DNA from: Rhodopseudomonas pseudopalustris
GTDB lineage: Bacteria; Pseudomonadota; Alphaproteobacteria; Rhizobiales; Xanthobacteraceae
Reading direction: 5' to 3'
Length of the DNA stretch: 64,000 bases
NCBI RefSeq assembly: GCF_900110435.1
Contig: NZ_FODT01000007.1
Location: 277,544 to 341,543, forward strand
Positions 18,974-26,709 of the stretch are shown piece by piece. Numbering within the stretch: position 1 is the first letter of the stretch; the number at the start of each line of letters is the position of its first letter. Below the pieces are notes generated by a model, which was given only the letters and a program-made list of their open reading frames with translations, had not been told where the DNA came from and searched no databases. The position numbers and the translations under genes are program-made.

Positions 18974-19315
18974 TCAGGCTGCGCGGTTCGCCTGCTGGAG
19001 AATCGGGGTGCGGAATACGTCGCTGGCGATGCCGACGCCGCCGGCCTTCGCGACCGTCTGCGCATATTGATCCGTCAGCATCGACCGCCATACGCCGGTT
19101 CCCACGGTGTCGCCGAACGGACCATCGCCCTTCAGCCCGGAGGTCATCTGCGAGAACATCGAGTTCAAGAACATCGCCTCGAAGTCCTGTGCGGATTTGT
19201 GCGCCTTGGCCTGGGCCTTCGGCGAAACCTGGGCCAGCGCCTCGGTCAGCGCGATGTCCGGGCGGCCGTTGTAGCTCGGCGCGACGTGGGAATAGGTCAC
19301 GGGAACAATTGACAT
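18974..19315 (-). CDS. flgJ: rod-binding protein, FlgJ N-terminal type (CheL)
   Basis: The 113-residue protein has the rod-binding domain only (KSAQDFEAMFLNSMFSQM, then VWRSMLTDQYAQTVAKAGG) and lacks the muramidase domain found in enterobacterial FlgJ, as is normal in alphaproteobacteria. It would cap or guide rod assembly in the periplasm. ATG at 19315 overlaps the flgI stop as TGATG, so the genes are translationally coupled. A GTG codon at 19318 directly before it is a less likely start. Confidence 0.85.
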   Translation of the reverse strand: MSIVPVTYSHVAPSYNGRPDIALTEALAQVSPKAQAKAHKSAQDFEAMFLNSMFSQMTSGLKGDGPFGDTVGTGVWRSMLTDQYAQTVAKAGGVGIASDVFRTPILQQANRAA

Positions 19316-20436
19316 CACATCACCTCGATATCGGCTTCGATGGCGCCGGCGGCCTTGATCGCCTGCAGAATGCCGATCAGGTCGCGGGGGCCGATGCCGA
19401 GGCCGTTGAGGCCGTCGACGAGCTGCTGCAGCGACACGCCGTCTTTCACCAGCGCCAGTTTCTTGCCGTCCTCGGTGACGCCGATCCGGGAATTCGGCGT
19501 GACCGTGGTGCGGCCGCGCGATAGTGGATTGGGCTGGCTGACCTGCGGGCTTTCGGAAATCGACACGGTGAGATTGCCCTGCGCCACCGCGACGGTAGCG
19601 ACCCGGACGTCGCGGCCCATCACGATGATGCCGCTGCGCTCGTCGATGATGATCTTGGCGGCCTGGTCCGGCTCGACCTGCAATTGCTCGATTTCGGTCA
19701 GGAAGGCGACCGCGTTGCCTTTGAACTCCGCCGGGATCGAGAGCTGGACGGTCGAGGGATCGATCGGCTCGGCGCTCTTGGTGCCGAGGAAATCGTTGAC
19801 CGCGGCGGCGATCCGCTTGGCCGTGGTGAAGTCGGCGTTGCGCAGCGCGAGCCGGACGTTCGGTAGCCGGTTCAGTGCGAATTCGATTTCGCGCTCAATG
19901 ATGGCGCCGTTGGCGATCCGGCCGACGGTCGGCACGCCGCGGGTGATCTTGGCGGCCTCGCCCTCGGCCTGGAAACCGCCGATCGCCAGCGAACCCTGCG
20001 CCACCGCGTAGACGTTGCCGTCGGCGCCGAGCAGCGGGGTGACCAGCAGGGTGCCGCCTTGCAGATTCTTGGCGTCGCCGAGCGCGGAGACGGTGACGTC
20101 CATCCGGGTGCCCTGGGTGGCGAAAGCCGGTAGGTTTCCGGTTACCATCACCGCGGCGACGTTGCCGGTCCGGATCGTGGCGCCGCGGATATTGACGCCC
20201 ATCCGTTCCAGCATCGCCTGCAGCGACTGCTTGGTGAAAGGGATGTTGTTGAGGGTGTCGCCGGTGCCGTTGAGGCCGACCACAAGGCCGTAGCCGATCA
20301 GCTGGTTCTGCCGGACGCCCTCGATATTGGCGAGGTCCTTGATCCGCGAGGTGGCGCTGGCGGCCACGCCCGACAGCAGCAGCGCAGACAAGGCGGCTGC
20401 GGCAAGCTTCAGGAGCGTGGGCGAAAAGCTCGGCAT
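19315..20436 (-). CDS. flgI: flagellar P-ring protein FlgI
   Basis: FlgI (373 residues) forms the periplasmic P ring around the rod. A signal peptide is clear (LLKLAAAALSALLLSGVAAS before ATSRIKDLANIEGVRQNQL), followed by the conserved GYGLVVGLNGTGD and a C-terminal QQLVDGLNGLG. Start 20436 is preferred to an in-frame upstream codon at 20496: it has GAGGAA upstream, puts the signal peptide at the N-terminus, and the sigma-54 promoter (-12 element at 20497) shows that 20496 would lie outside the transcript. It leads a three-gene operon. Confidence 0.94.
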   Translation of the reverse strand: MPSFSPTLLKLAAAALSALLLSGVAASATSRIKDLANIEGVRQNQLIGYGLVVGLNGTGDTLNNIPFTKQSLQAMLERMGVNIRGATIRTGNVAAVMVTGNLPAFATQGTRMDVTVSALGDAKNLQGGTLLVTPLLGADGNVYAVAQGSLAIGGFQAEGEAAKITRGVPTVGRIANGAIIEREIEFALNRLPNVRLALRNADFTTAKRIAAAVNDFLGTKSAEPIDPSTVQLSIPAEFKGNAVAFLTEIEQLQVEPDQAAKIIIDERSGIIVMGRDVRVATVAVAQGNLTVSISESPQVSQPNPLSRGRTTVTPNSRIGVTEDGKKLALVKDGVSLQQLVDGLNGLGIGPRDLIGILQAIKAAGAIEADIEVM

Positions 20437-20495
20437 TCTCGGGTTTCCTCGGGCGCTGCTGCGGCGGGGCCGCAAGACAGTCACGCAACTCGCCA

Positions 20496-20511
20496 TGCCA
20501 GACCTGTGCCA
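20496..20511 (-). promoter_or_regulatory. sigma-54 promoter of flgI operon
   Basis: On the minus strand TGGCACA-GGTC-TGGCA matches TGGCACG-N4-TTGCA at all but two positions and keeps the GG-N10-GC spacing. Transcription would start near 20485, about 50 bases before flgI. Confidence 0.75.
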
Positions 20512-20527
20512 GTCTGATGGACGGTGG

Positions 20528-20540
20528 CAACTTGTTGATA
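20528..20540. promoter_or_regulatory. IHF-like site upstream of flgI promoter
   Basis: CAACTTGTTGATA is an exact match to the reverse complement of WATCAA-N4-TTR. It is centred about 49 bases before the inferred flgI start of transcription. Confidence 0.6.
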
Positions 20541-20607
20541 TTCCGAGGGGAAGGCGCCGGGCAGGGGGATTGGAGGAAGTTGTGGCAGCGCCAAAACTGC
20601 CGCCGGC

Positions 20608-20620
20608 GGCAAGTTTTGCC
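20608..20620. promoter_or_regulatory. FlbD-like palindrome between flgI and fliX
   Basis: GGCAA-GTT-TTGCC is a perfect inverted repeat, the same motif as at flgE, about 129 bases upstream of the flgI start of transcription. It overlaps a larger near-palindrome at 20592-20618 (CAAAACTGCCGCC facing GGCGGCAAGTTTTG). It ends 5 bases before a CtrA-type box facing fliX, so it could act on both promoters. Confidence 0.55.
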
Positions 20621-20625
20621 GATCG

Positions 20626-20640
20626 TTTACCGGCTATTAA
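20626..20640. promoter_or_regulatory. CtrA-type box before fliX
   Basis: TTTA-CCGGCTA-TTAA fits TTAA-N7-TTAA with one mismatch and is followed by CC. It lies 106 bases before the fliX start codon. CtrA control of fliX is known in Caulobacter. Confidence 0.55.
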
Positions 20641-20746
20641 CCATAAACCGCGACGGTGGCCTCCGAGAGCCTCAACGCTCTTGCCGGCTTGGGTGTAAGC
20701 TGTTCAGGCGCGGCGCCTAGCCTGGAACTGTCCGGCGAGAGAGACC

Positions 20747-21163
20747 ATGCGAATTTACGGCCCGAACGGCACCACAACTCCGACTTCCACCGGCAACGCC
20801 CGGCGCACGAGTTCGAGCGGCTTTTCGCTGCCGACCAGCGCCGCCCCGCCGGAACCGGGTCCCCGCGCGGTCAGCGCGCCGCTGGCGCCCACCGGGCTCG
20901 AGGCCCTGTTGGCGATGCAGGGTGTCGAGGACGCCACCGAGCGGCGCAAGCGTTCAGTGGCGCGCGGCCGGACCGCGCTGGACGTGCTCGACGACCTCAA
21001 GATCGGCCTGCTGGCCGGCAATTTCGATACCGCCACGGTGGCGCGGTTGCGCGCCGCGGCGGCGGAACTGAAGGCCTCGTCCGGCGACCCCGGTCTCGAC
21101 GCGGTGCTGTCCGAGATCGAGTTGCGGGTCGAGGTCGAACTCGCAAAGGCCGGGCAATACTGA
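20747..21163 (+). CDS. fliX: flagellar assembly regulator FliX
   Basis: FliX (138 residues) couples completion of early flagellar structures to activity of the sigma-54 activator FlbD. Family features are MRIYGPNGT at the start and the C-terminal GLEALLAMQ, DATERRKRSVARGR and LDDLKIGLLAG. The middle is a Pro/Ser/Thr-rich linker. It is transcribed divergently from flgI, as in Caulobacter. A CtrA-type box, not a sigma-54 site, lies on its side of the shared region, in keeping with a class II gene. flbD itself is not in the window. Confidence 0.9.
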   Translation: MRIYGPNGTTTPTSTGNARRTSSSGFSLPTSAAPPEPGPRAVSAPLAPTGLEALLAMQGVEDATERRKRSVARGRTALDVLDDLKIGLLAGNFDTATVARLRAAAAELKASSGDPGLDAVLSEIELRVEVELAKAGQY

Positions 21164-21311
21164 TCAAGCCACCACCCCGGATCCTGCAGTTCCTGATCTG
21201 AAACAAGGTGCGAGCCGTGAAGCGGGCGGCGGACGATATTGTCTGTCACCGACGCGCGCTATATAAGCTCCCGCGCAGGCGGGTTATATTGCCGCCCAAC
21301 AAGATCATGGA

Positions 21312-21728
21312 TTGCCCTTGGATAAGTTGAAAAGCTATCGACCCTCCGAGAAAGAGCCGTTCATGAATGAACGGCAGCGCGAGTATTTTCGCGGTAAGTT
21401 GCTGGCCTGGAAGGATGAGATTTTGCGCGAAGCAAAGCTCACGCTCCAGACCCTTCAGGAAGAGAACGTCAATCATCCCGACCTGGCCGATCGCGCTTCG
21501 TCGGAAACCGACCGCGCTATCGAACTTCGTGCGCGCGATCGGCAGCGCAAGCTGATCTCCAAGATCGACTCGGCATTGCAGCGTATCGACGACAACACCT
21601 ACGGCTACTGCGAAGAGACCGGAGAGCCGATTTCGCTGAAGCGCCTCGAAGCCCGCCCGATTGCGACGCTGTCGGTCGAAGCTCAAGAGCGCCACGAGAA
21701 GCGTGAGAAGGTTTATCGCGACGAGTAG
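21312..21728 (+). CDS. dksA: RNA polymerase-binding protein DksA, Cys-poor type
   Basis: DksA (138 residues) binds the RNA polymerase secondary channel and acts with ppGpp. The coiled-coil (LADRASSETDRAIELRARDR) and the conserved RLEARPIATL are present. Of the four zinc-finger cysteines of E. coli DksA only the first remains (YGYCEET, Cys about 100); the others read Thr, Ser and Ala, as in other alphaproteobacterial homologues, so zinc is probably not bound. The start is a TTG at 21312, chosen because homologues extend about 17 residues before MNERQREYF; ATG at 21363 is the alternative. A strong terminator follows. Confidence 0.9.
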   Translation: MPLDKLKSYRPSEKEPFMNERQREYFRGKLLAWKDEILREAKLTLQTLQEENVNHPDLADRASSETDRAIELRARDRQRKLISKIDSALQRIDDNTYGYCEETGEPISLKRLEARPIATLSVEAQERHEKREKVYRDE

Positions 21729-21767
21729 TACGAAGCTTCGCTTCGCTGCCTCGGTCGTCCAAGATCA

Positions 21768-21796
21768 GAAGCGGGCCTTGCGCCCGCTTCTTTTTT
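21768..21796 (+). terminator. intrinsic terminator after dksA
   Basis: GAAGCGGGC (21768-21776) pairs with GCCCGCTTC (21782-21790) around a five-base loop and is followed by TTTTTT. Confidence 0.93.
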
Positions 21797-21847
21797 GTCT
21801 GCCGTTGCGAAGCGTGACGTCCTGCCGCCGGCGCGCCAGCGACGGGA

Positions 21848-22114
21848 TCAATACCGACGCTGGTGATGATGCGACCGTGGCTGCGATTGCGGCTCCTGTT
21901 GGGCACGGAACGCGAACACCGGGTTGATGTCGCAATAGGCCCTGGTCCCGGACGCGGTTGTCACGCACTGCTGATAGGAATCGAACTGGCAATTGCCGGG
22001 ATAGCCCCATTCGCCGCCCTGCAGGCAATAGGGGAAGTCGCGGGCTTGGGCGGGCGCTGCCGCCAAACTGACAACGGTGGCGGCCGCAAACAGGACGGCG
22101 CTGGTTCTGGTCAT
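21848..22114 (-). CDS. DUF3551-family secreted small protein
   Basis: The 88-residue product has a signal peptide (MTRTSAVLFAAATVVSLAAA, cut after AQA) and a short mature part with the Cys pattern FPYCLQGGEWG, CQFDSYQQC, YCDINP typical of DUF3551, a family abundant in Bradyrhizobium and Rhodopseudomonas. The tail is rich in Gln, Arg and His. ATG at 22114 is preferred over the ATG at 22126 because GGAG lies seven bases before it. Function is unknown. It is convergent with dksA. Confidence 0.75.
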   Translation of the reverse strand: MTRTSAVLFAAATVVSLAAAPAQARDFPYCLQGGEWGYPGNCQFDSYQQCVTTASGTRAYCDINPVFAFRAQQEPQSQPRSHHHQRRY

Positions 22115-22300
22115 GCGGCTCTCCATTTATCGAAGCTGTCGACGCGGCGTCGGTGAATGCACGGCGGAACTTAATGTGCCTGGGGCACGATGCAACGGCG
22201 AGCGCGCGGAATGTTCCATGCGCCGGATCACTTTGCCGCGGTGGGCTGGCGCGAGGACCGAGTCATGATCGGGTCACCTGAAAGGCACTCGGAAAGGGCC

Positions 22301-22336
22301 GCGGCCTCCATCCGGGGGAGAGCCGGAGGAGGCCGC
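22301..22336 (-). terminator. GC-rich hairpin downstream of flgH
   Basis: GCGGCCTCC (22301-22309) pairs with GGAGGCCGC (22328-22336), with extra CCGG pairing inside. It lies 65 bases after the flgH stop. On the minus strand no U run follows, so termination is only possible, not shown. Confidence 0.4.
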
Positions 22337-22401
22337 GCTGGTACACCTGACCGCGCCTAGGTTCGCGATCCGGTGTGGGAGCTCGAGAATTCGGAGGCGG
22401 G

Positions 22402-23160
22402 TCAGAACGGCAGCAGCACGTCCATCACCTGCTGGCCGTAGCGCGGTTGCTGCACGTCGGTGATCTGGCCGCGGCCGCCATAGGCGATGCGGGCCTGCGC
22501 GATCTTGCTGCTATCGATGGTGTTGTCGCTCTGGATGTCCTCCGGGCGCACGATGCCGGCGACGATCAGTTCGCGAACTTCGAAATTGACGCGGATCTCC
22601 TGCTTGCCTTCGACCACCAGATTGCCGTTCGGCAGCACCTGCGTCACGACCGCGGCGACGCTGGTCTGCAACGCTTCCTGGCGCTGCACCGATCCCTTGC
22701 CGTCGGCCGTCGACGTCGAGTCGGTGGAGAGCAGCCGGCCTGGCAGCACCTGCGCGGCGTTGCCGGTCAGAAGTTTGCTGCCGGCGAAATCGGTGATGCC
22801 GGAATCTTCCGAACTGGAGCGGCTGCGCTGAGTCTGGTTGGCGATGTTGGCCTTGTCGGTGAAATTCACCGTCACCGTCATGATGTCGCCGACCTTGGCG
22901 GCGCGCTGATCGCGGAAGAACGCCCGCGAACCGTTCCGCCACAGCGAGTTGGCGTTGTAGGACGCGACCTCCGGCTTCGGCATCGGCATCTGCACCGGCT
23001 TGTAGCCCGGCTGCGTCGTCGGATTCTCGATCGCGCTCAGCGCCGGCCTTTCACCGATCGAGGCGAGCCGGTCGATCGACGAACAACCGCCGGCGAGACC
23101 GCCCGTCGCGAGCAGCGCGGTGATCAGGACGATGCGGTTGGTTGGTATTGACTTGAACAT
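22402..23160 (-). CDS. flgH: flagellar L-ring lipoprotein FlgH
   Basis: FlgH (252 residues) builds the outer-membrane L ring. A lipoprotein signal ends at GLAGGC (Cys about 26). Conserved parts include GSRAFFRDQRAAKVGDIMTV and a C-terminal IRPEDIxxxNTI-like stretch (IVRPEDIQSDNTIDSSKIAQ). It is the last gene of the leftward flgF-flgG-flgA-flgH operon, starting five bases after flgA ends. Confidence 0.94.
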   Translation of the reverse strand: MFKSIPTNRIVLITALLATGGLAGGCSSIDRLASIGERPALSAIENPTTQPGYKPVQMPMPKPEVASYNANSLWRNGSRAFFRDQRAAKVGDIMTVTVNFTDKANIANQTQRSRSSSEDSGITDFAGSKLLTGNAAQVLPGRLLSTDSTSTADGKGSVQRQEALQTSVAAVVTQVLPNGNLVVEGKQEIRVNFEVRELIVAGIVRPEDIQSDNTIDSSKIAQARIAYGGRGQITDVQQPRYGQQVMDVLLPF

Positions 23161-23165
23161 GAAAC

Positions 23166-24266
23166 TTACTCGGTTCGGGCGGCGGCGGGGGCGACCGGGA
23201 CGGCTGGGGCGATGGCGGTGTCGGCGGGAGCGCTCGGCGCCGTGGCGGGCTGCGCGCTGGCGAGAATGCGCGGCACGGCGACCGTCACCATGACCTGGCC
23301 GCGGCCGACCACGGTCGCGGACACGGTGCGCTTGGATTGCAGGTTGAGTACGTTCACCACGTCGCCCTCGGTGCCGGTCTCCAGCGCCTTGCCGCGCGAC
23401 GTCAGGTAGATGCCGGCGGCCTGATAGATCAGCGTCACGCCCTGATCGCGGGTCACCAGATCGGGCTTGGCGAGATCGGTGCTACGCACGATCTGGCCGC
23501 TGCGCAGCGCGCGCCGCGCCTGCATGCCGATCACGGCGTCGCGTGCGATTGCATCGGAGGCGACCTCGGCCTTGGGCCGCCGCTCGATCGCGACGTCGGA
23601 GATCTTGATCACCTCGTTGCGTTCAACCGGCCGGGTCAGCACCACCGTAGCCAAGGTCTCGACCGCCGTGCCGGTGACGCGCAGCCGCACCGGTACGTTG
23701 CCGGCGGCGCCCGTGATCTCGAAGCTGATGTCGAACCGGCCGCTGCGTCGATCGAACCGCTCGGCGACGAGCTGCAGCGCGCCACTGTAGCTCGAAGGCA
23801 GGGTCTGGCTTTCGATCTCGCGGTCCCAGCTCAACGTGACGTCCTCGGCTTCGCCGAAACCGTGGCGGCGCTGCAGCGTTTCGATCACCTGCATCTGGAT
23901 GTGCTTCGCCGGCAGGCTGCGGGCGAGGCGGGTCACGGTGACTTCGCGGATGTCGCGGGTGTCGACGCCAATCACCTGATGGGCACGCAGCGCGGCGATC
24001 ACCGATGCGGTCGGCAGTGCGCCGGTGGTGCCGAGGTCGGGCGCACGATAGATCGCGATCCGCGCCGCGCCGCCGGCGTTGTCGATGACGTCGCCGATCC
24101 GCACCAGCTCGTCGGTCACCTCGACATGGGAGCGCAGCACCGGCGTGCGCAGCACCTCCTCGATCCGTGGGTCGAGGCCGGGCGCGGCGGCTGGCGGCGT
24201 CGACTCCGCCGCGGCTGCGGTGAGCGGCGCTGCGAGCAGCGTGGTGATCAGGAGTGAGCGGATCAT
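23166..24266 (-). CDS. flgA: flagellar P-ring assembly chaperone FlgA
   Basis: FlgA (366 residues) helps FlgI assemble into the P ring. It has a signal peptide (MIRSLLITTLLAAPLTAAAA) and a C-terminal SAF-like region with VERNEVIKISDVAIERRPK, MQARRALRSGQIVRSTDL and VTRDQGVTLIYQAAGIYLTS. It is longer than the enterobacterial protein (about 220), with an extra N-terminal half of unknown role, as in other alphaproteobacteria. It lies between flgG and flgH in one operon. Confidence 0.92.
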   Translation of the reverse strand: MIRSLLITTLLAAPLTAAAAESTPPAAAPGLDPRIEEVLRTPVLRSHVEVTDELVRIGDVIDNAGGAARIAIYRAPDLGTTGALPTASVIAALRAHQVIGVDTRDIREVTVTRLARSLPAKHIQMQVIETLQRRHGFGEAEDVTLSWDREIESQTLPSSYSGALQLVAERFDRRSGRFDISFEITGAAGNVPVRLRVTGTAVETLATVVLTRPVERNEVIKISDVAIERRPKAEVASDAIARDAVIGMQARRALRSGQIVRSTDLAKPDLVTRDQGVTLIYQAAGIYLTSRGKALETGTEGDVVNVLNLQSKRTVSATVVGRGQVMVTVAVPRILASAQPATAPSAPADTAIAPAVPVAPAAARTE

Positions 24267-24279
24267 CTGTCGGATCCCG

Positions 24280-25068
24280 TCAGCGGAACATGTTGGAAGT
24301 GGATTGCAGCATCTGGTCGGCGGCGCTGACGACCTTGGCGTTCATCTCGTAGGCGCGCTGCGCGGCGATCAGGTCGGAGATTTCGTTGACGACTTCGACG
24401 TTGGCCTGTTCGAGCGCCTTCTGCTGCATGTCGCCGAAGCCGTCGGTATTGGCGGTGCCGTCCTGCGGCGGACCGGAGGCCGGCGTCTCGGTGAACAGAT
24501 TGTCTCCGATCGGCAGCAGGCCGGTCTTGTTGATGAAGCGGGTAAGGCCGATCTGGCCGAGCAGCACCGGCGTGGTGGAGCCGGGGACGTTCACCGTCAC
24601 CTGACCCTGGGCGTTGATGGTGATACCCGAGGCGCCCGACGGGATCGTGATGGTCGGCTGCACCGGGTTGCCGTTCGAGGTGACGATGCGGCCGGTGTTG
24701 TCGGTGGTGAACGAGCCGTCGCGCGAATAGGTGAAGGTGCCGTCGGGCATCTGGATCTTGAAGAAGCCCTCGCCCCGGATCGCGATGTCGAGATCGTTGC
24801 CGGTGGGCGAGATCGTGCCCTGGCCCATCATCCGCGGGGTGCCGACGGTCTTGACGCCGCCGCCGATGTCGACGCCGACCGGGAGGATCGTGCCCTGGTC
24901 GGAGGCCTGCGCGCCGACCCGCCGGACGTGATCGTAGATCAGGTCCTGAAACGCCGCGGTCTGCTTCTTGTAGCCCGTGGTCCGCATGTTGGCGATATTG
25001 TTGGAGATCACCTGGACGTTGAGCTCCTGGGCGGCCATGCCGGTCGCCGCGGTGTAGAGTGCGCGCAT
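24280..25068 (-). CDS. flgG: flagellar distal rod protein FlgG
   Basis: FlgG (262 residues) makes the distal rod. It shows MRALYTAATGMAAQELNVQV, NNIANMRTTGYKKQTAAFQD, the central GEGFFKIQMPDGTFTYSRDG and the C-terminal EISDLIAAQRAYEMNAKV, all diagnostic. Length is normal. It begins 11 bases after flgF ends and is followed by flgA after 13 bases. Confidence 0.95.
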   Translation of the reverse strand: MRALYTAATGMAAQELNVQVISNNIANMRTTGYKKQTAAFQDLIYDHVRRVGAQASDQGTILPVGVDIGGGVKTVGTPRMMGQGTISPTGNDLDIAIRGEGFFKIQMPDGTFTYSRDGSFTTDNTGRIVTSNGNPVQPTITIPSGASGITINAQGQVTVNVPGSTTPVLLGQIGLTRFINKTGLLPIGDNLFTETPASGPPQDGTANTDGFGDMQQKALEQANVEVVNEISDLIAAQRAYEMNAKVVSAADQMLQSTSNMFR

Positions 25069-25079
25069 CGTCGGTCTCC

Positions 25080-25841
25080 TTACGCCGGAACGTCGGCAAG
25101 CCGCTCGATTGCGGCCTTCTGCAGATCACTCTCCTGCTGCAGCAGCGCGGAGACGGACTGGTAGGAGCGGGTGACTTCGATCATCCGCGTCATTTCGAGC
25201 ACCGAATTGACGTTCGACTTCTCGACGTAGCCCTGGCGAACGATCGCTTTGGGATCTGGCGCCCCGCGATCGGAGGTCGCGGCGAACAGGTTGCCGCCCT
25301 GCTTCTCCAAGCTTTGCGGCCGGGCGAACGACACCATCCGCAGCTTGCCGCGCAGCGAGTCGATCGTGGCGACGCCTTCCAGCACGCTGACATTGCCGTC
25401 CGACGAGATGTTGATCGACTTGTCGGTCGGTTGAAACACGATCGGGCCGGAATTGCCGAGCACCGGATAGCCGGACGCGTTGACGAGCTGACCCTGCGGA
25501 TTGATCGACAGCTTGCCGTCGCGGGTGTAGCGCTCGCCCTGCGGCGTCTGCACCACGAGGAAGGCCGAGCCGTCGATCGCGACGTCGAGCGGGTTCTTGG
25601 TCTCCTCCATCGGGCCGGAGGCGAAGTCGTGATACGCGGCGCGGTCCTGCACGAAGCTGACCCGGCGGTCCTGCGCCTGGAAATTGTCTTCATGTGCCCC
25701 GGTGTTCAGGAATTCCTGGAACACGGAGCGCTCGGCCTTGAAGCCGTTGGTGTTGATGTTCGCCAGATTGTTCGCGACGACATCCATCTGCCGTTCGAGC
25801 ACGACCTGCCGCGACAAGCCGACCAGAAGCGTATTCTGCAT
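25080..25841 (-). CDS. flgF: flagellar proximal rod protein FlgF
   Basis: FlgF (253 residues) is a proximal rod subunit. It has MQNTLLVGLSRQVVLERQMD, NNLANINTNGFKAERSVFQE and a C-terminal MTRMIEVTRSYQSVSALLQQ. It is the first gene of the leftward operon; the sigma-54 promoter at 25941-25956 gives a leader of about 90 bases. A weak GGAG lies near the start. Confidence 0.93.
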   Translation of the reverse strand: MQNTLLVGLSRQVVLERQMDVVANNLANINTNGFKAERSVFQEFLNTGAHEDNFQAQDRRVSFVQDRAAYHDFASGPMEETKNPLDVAIDGSAFLVVQTPQGERYTRDGKLSINPQGQLVNASGYPVLGNSGPIVFQPTDKSINISSDGNVSVLEGVATIDSLRGKLRMVSFARPQSLEKQGGNLFAATSDRGAPDPKAIVRQGYVEKSNVNSVLEMTRMIEVTRSYQSVSALLQQESDLQKAAIERLADVPA

Positions 25842-25940
25842 CGGTGGTTCTCCCTTTAAGGACCCGCGCCCGGTCCTCCCAGACCTCTCGCGGATCGCCG
25901 TGAACCACGCTCTCCCAAGCAGTGGTTCGCCAATCTGTCT

Positions 25941-25956
25941 TGCGAACCTCGTGCCA
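25941..25956 (-). promoter_or_regulatory. sigma-54 promoter of flgF-flgG-flgA-flgH
   Basis: On the minus strand TGGCACG-AGGT-TCGCA differs from TGGCACG-N4-TTGCA at one base and keeps GG-N10-GC. Transcription would start near 25931. Confidence 0.82.
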
Positions 25957-25977
25957 ATTGCGAAAGACGATATATTT

Positions 25978-25990
25978 CAATCTGTTGATT
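25978..25990. promoter_or_regulatory. IHF-like site upstream of flgF promoter
   Basis: On the minus strand AATCAACAGATTG is an exact match to WATCAA-N4-TTR, about 53 bases before the inferred start of transcription. Confidence 0.6.
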
Positions 25991-26038
25991 GTTTTTGAAG
26001 GGGGCGGGGAGGTCGGCAATAAGGACTTGTTGACCATG

Positions 26039-26049
26039 TTGCCCGGCAA
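26039..26049. promoter_or_regulatory. FlbD-like palindrome between flgF and fliL
   Basis: TTGCC-C-GGCAA uses the same half sites as the flgE and flgI enhancers, in inverted order, about 113 bases before the flgF start of transcription. A further GGCAA lies at 26015-26019. Confidence 0.45.
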
Positions 26050-26073
26050 AATCTTCCTAGTTGGCGCGGTCTG

Positions 26074-26088
26074 GAAAGGTTCCGTTAA
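26074..26088. promoter_or_regulatory. degenerate CtrA-type box before fliL
   Basis: GAAA-GGTTCCG-TTAACC keeps only the second half of TTAA-N7-TTAAC. It lies about 115 bases before fliL. This is weak evidence, supported only by the similar position of better boxes at other class II-type genes. Confidence 0.3.
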
Positions 26089-26202
26089 CCATTGCTGCCC
26101 TAGCGTCGCCAGATCAGAGCCTCGGGCGCTGGCGGCTTTCGTTTCGCGTAATGGTTCGCCTTCGCGGCACGGCGGCTCTTCTCGCAACGCGGATTTGCGC
26201 CG

Positions 26203-26703
26203 ATGGCGGACTCAGAGAAACCAGAAGAAGGCGCCGAAGCCGCAGAAGGCGCGGCGCCGAAGAGCAAGAAAAAGCTCATCATCATCGCCGCTGCAGCGCT
26301 GCTGCTGATCGGCGGCGGCGGCGGCGCGTGGTTCTTCCTGTTCGCGGGACATAAAGACGACAAGCACCATGCCGAGGCCGCCGAGAAGGTGAAGCCGCCG
26401 TCTTTCATCGAAGTGCCGGAGATCATGGTCAACCTGGCCGGTTCGCCGGGCGAACGGGTGCAGTATCTCAAGGCCAAGATCGTGCTCGAAGTGAAGGATG
26501 AGAAGCTGGTCGAGCAGATCAAGCCGACGATGCCGCGCATCACCGATCTGTTCCAGACCTATCTGCGCGAACTGCGCTCGGGCGACCTCAACGGTTCGGT
26601 CGGGATGTTCCGGATGAAGGAAGAGCTCACCCGCCGGGTCAACGTGGCGATCGCACCGGCGCAGGTCAGCGCCTTGCTGTTCAAGGAAGTACTGGTGCAG
26701 TGA
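26203..26703 (+). CDS. fliL: flagellar basal-body protein FliL
   Basis: FliL (166 residues) is an inner-membrane protein that surrounds stator units and supports torque. It has an acidic N-terminus (MADSEKPEEGAEAAEG), a Lys run, one membrane segment (LIIIAAAALLLIGGGGGAWF) and a periplasmic domain with VNLAGSPGERVQYLKAKIVL. Length is typical. It leads the rightward run fliL-fliM-DUF6468-motE. Confidence 0.93.
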   Translation: MADSEKPEEGAEAAEGAAPKSKKKLIIIAAAALLLIGGGGGAWFFLFAGHKDDKHHAEAAEKVKPPSFIEVPEIMVNLAGSPGERVQYLKAKIVLEVKDEKLVEQIKPTMPRITDLFQTYLRELRSGDLNGSVGMFRMKEELTRRVNVAIAPAQVSALLFKEVLVQ

Positions 26704-26709
26704 ACTGAC

